NCBI GenBank assembly: GCA_900320855.1
Contig: ONTV01000031.1
Coordinates: forward strand, 1-39,445
Direction of reading: 5' to 3'
From: an uncultured Lentisphaerota bacterium
GTDB taxonomy: Bacteria; Verrucomicrobiota; Kiritimatiellia; RFP12; UBA1067
DNA: 39,445 nt
Shown here: piece by piece, positions 38,388 through 39,445 of the stretch
How the letters are laid out: each line of letters opens with the position of its first letter
Position numbering within the stretch: the stretch's first letter is position 1
Notes under the pieces: generated by a model
What the model was told of the DNA's origin: nothing
The model's input: only the letters and a program-made list of their open reading frames with translations
The model's database searches: none
Made by a program: the position numbers and the translations under genes

Positions 38388-39445
38388 TTTCCTCTTTTCC
38401 TAGCTCTTAAATACCTTAAGCCGAAGCGATCCGTCGCTTCGGTCATCACGCTTGTCTCCATCTTGGGCGTGATGCTGGGCGTCGCGGTCGTCATCATCGT
38501 CCGCAGCGTCATGACGGGCTTCGGCGACATCTGGGAGGAGAAGATCCTCGACTTCAAGCCGCACGTCTCGCTCGTGCCGCAAGTTGGCAACGTCGTTCGC
38601 GGCGAAGAGGCCCTCGCGGCGAAGCTCCGCCAGATCCCGGGCGTGACGTGCGTGACGCCCGAAATCGACACGCGCGTTCTCCTTGCGCACAAGGGGCGTG
38701 TCCTCGCGCCGGTCATCCTCGGCGTGGACGGCGACGACTTCACGCGCGCCTACCGCATCGGCGCGCCGCGTGCCGGCACGTTTGACCTTTCGGGCGACTC
38801 GATCGTCCTCGGCGTCTCGGCGGCGCGGTCGCTCGGCGTCTGGGTGGGCGACGAGGTGACGGTCTACTCGCCGAAGACGCTCGTCGCGACGGACGAGGTG
38901 TTCCTGCCGGTCAAGTGGAGGGTCGTCGGCATCTTCTCCTGCGGACAGCACGAGTACGATTCCGGCTACGTCGTCGCATCGCTCCCGAATGTCCGCGACT
39001 TGATGGGAATGGAGCAGGGCGTCTTCGCGATCCACGTCAAGACGGACTGCCCGACGGACGCGGCGAAGTTCGAGCGGATCGTCTCGGCGGCCGTCGCCGT
39101 CGGCGACGGGAACGGCGCGCGGCTGCGCGCGATCTCCTGGCGGGAGGCCGACCGCGAGATCTTCAACGCGCTGGCCGTCGAGAAGAACATGACGGCGCTG
39201 CTCCTCTCGCTCATCTCGCTCGTCGCCGTCTTCTGCGTCATGAACACGCTGCTTGTGCTGACCGTGCAGAAGACGCCGGAGATCGGGCTCCTGAAGGCGC
39301 TGGGCTTCCGCAAGCGCGAGATCATGAAGGTCTTCCTCGTCCACGGCATGATCCAGTGCGGCGTCGGCATCGTCCTCGGATTGCTGGCCTCGTGGGCCGT
39401 TCTGTCGAACCTCCAGAACATCGTCGAGGGACTGGCGCGAATGGG
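38382..39445 (+). CDS. LolC/LolE-family ABC permease (lipoprotein release), partial at window end
   Basis: The open frame runs off the window; 354 residues are visible. N-terminal motif MKFPLFLALKYLKPKRS (TTG start), TM1 SVITLVSILGVMLGVAVVIIVRSVMTGF, a periplasmic MacB-like domain (VRGEEALAAKLRQIPGVTCVTPEIDTRVLL to about 265) and the FtsX-type TM2 region MTALLLSLISLVAVFCVMNTLLVLTVQKTPEIGLLKALGFRKREI, then TM3. This matches LolC/E, which extracts outer-membrane lipoproteins with LolD. The TTG at 38382, or alternatively TTG 38367, lies in a repeat array with no Shine-Dalgarno; an in-frame stop at 38361 limits the start. It may be cotranscribed with the upstream cluster. Confidence 0.88.
   Translation, partial: MKFPLFLALKYLKPKRSVASVITLVSILGVMLGVAVVIIVRSVMTGFGDIWEEKILDFKPHVSLVPQVGNVVRGEEALAAKLRQIPGVTCVTPEIDTRVLLAHKGRVLAPVILGVDGDDFTRAYRIGAPRAGTFDLSGDSIVLGVSAARSLGVWVGDEVTVYSPKTLVATDEVFLPVKWRVVGIFSCGQHEYDSGYVVASLPNVRDLMGMEQGVFAIHVKTDCPTDAAKFERIVSAAVAVGDGNGARLRAISWREADREIFNALAVEKNMTALLLSLISLVAVFCVMNTLLVLTVQKTPEIGLLKALGFRKREIMKVFLVHGMIQCGVGIVLGLLASWAVLSNLQNIVEGLARM

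Overview
This is a GC-rich window (G/C strongly favoured at third codon positions) from a diderm bacterium. Nearly everything is read from the + strand; the only minus-strand gene I accept is a sugar kinase at 8031-9068. Outer-membrane hallmarks are an LptA/OstA-like protein, a beta-barrel protein, ExbB/ExbD motor genes, a LolC/E-type permease and two lipoprotein signals. Uronate catabolism, an N-acetylhexosamine kinase-like enzyme and a GH2 glycosidase suggest a carbohydrate-fermenting anaerobe. The protein flavour (a squalene-cyclase-like toroid beside ExbBD, sugar-isomerase lipoproteins, an EIIA-tailed antiporter) fits the PVC group, perhaps Kiritimatiellota/Lentisphaerota. That placement is inference; there is no rRNA here.

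Layout. 1-5.4 kb: lactonase-fold protein, TIM-barrel lipoprotein, AMP-forming acyl-CoA ligase, D-2-hydroxyacid dehydrogenase, tsaE. 5.4-11.5 kb: serine-hydrolase lipoprotein, DEAD-box helicase, the divergent NahK-like kinase and a CPA2 antiporter fused to a PTS EIIA domain. 11.5-18 kb: mnmE, pdxS-pdxT, rarA, OstA-like protein, a beta-barrel with a frameshifted end, and an RRM protein closed by a strong terminator. 18-22.5 kb: a GspE/PilB ATPase, then uxaA-uxaB (tagaturonate to altronate to 2-keto-3-deoxygluconate). 22.5-23.1 kb: a 480-bp gene-free stretch and tRNA-Asn. 23.1-28.4 kb: pyrimidine phosphorylase, GspG-like protein, NAD kinase, uridine-kinase-like protein, murJ. 28.4-30.5 kb: GH2 enzyme. 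30.5-38.1 kb: a six-gene envelope cluster (large TPR protein, small repeat protein, ExbB, two ExbDs, and a TonB-like stalk carrying an alpha/alpha-toroid), followed by a LolC/E permease running off the end.

Two features stand out. First, the ExbB-ExbD-ExbD-stalk/toroid-TPR cluster looks like a TonB/Tol-type energised machine in which the usual TonB C-terminal domain is replaced by a toroid. Second, degenerate tandem arrays of 7-8 bp units are scattered through the window. At least four unit families each occur at two or more loci. The arrays fill intergenic gaps, supply ribosome-binding sites or start codons, and sit in frame inside five genes (hydroxyacid dehydrogenase, tsaE, mnmE, uxaA, and the GH2 signal peptide).

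Transcription signals are unusually readable. Extended -10 boxes (TGnTATAAT or close) precede many genes, and in seven cases the box ends only 6-10 nt before the start codon, which predicts leaderless or nearly leaderless mRNAs.
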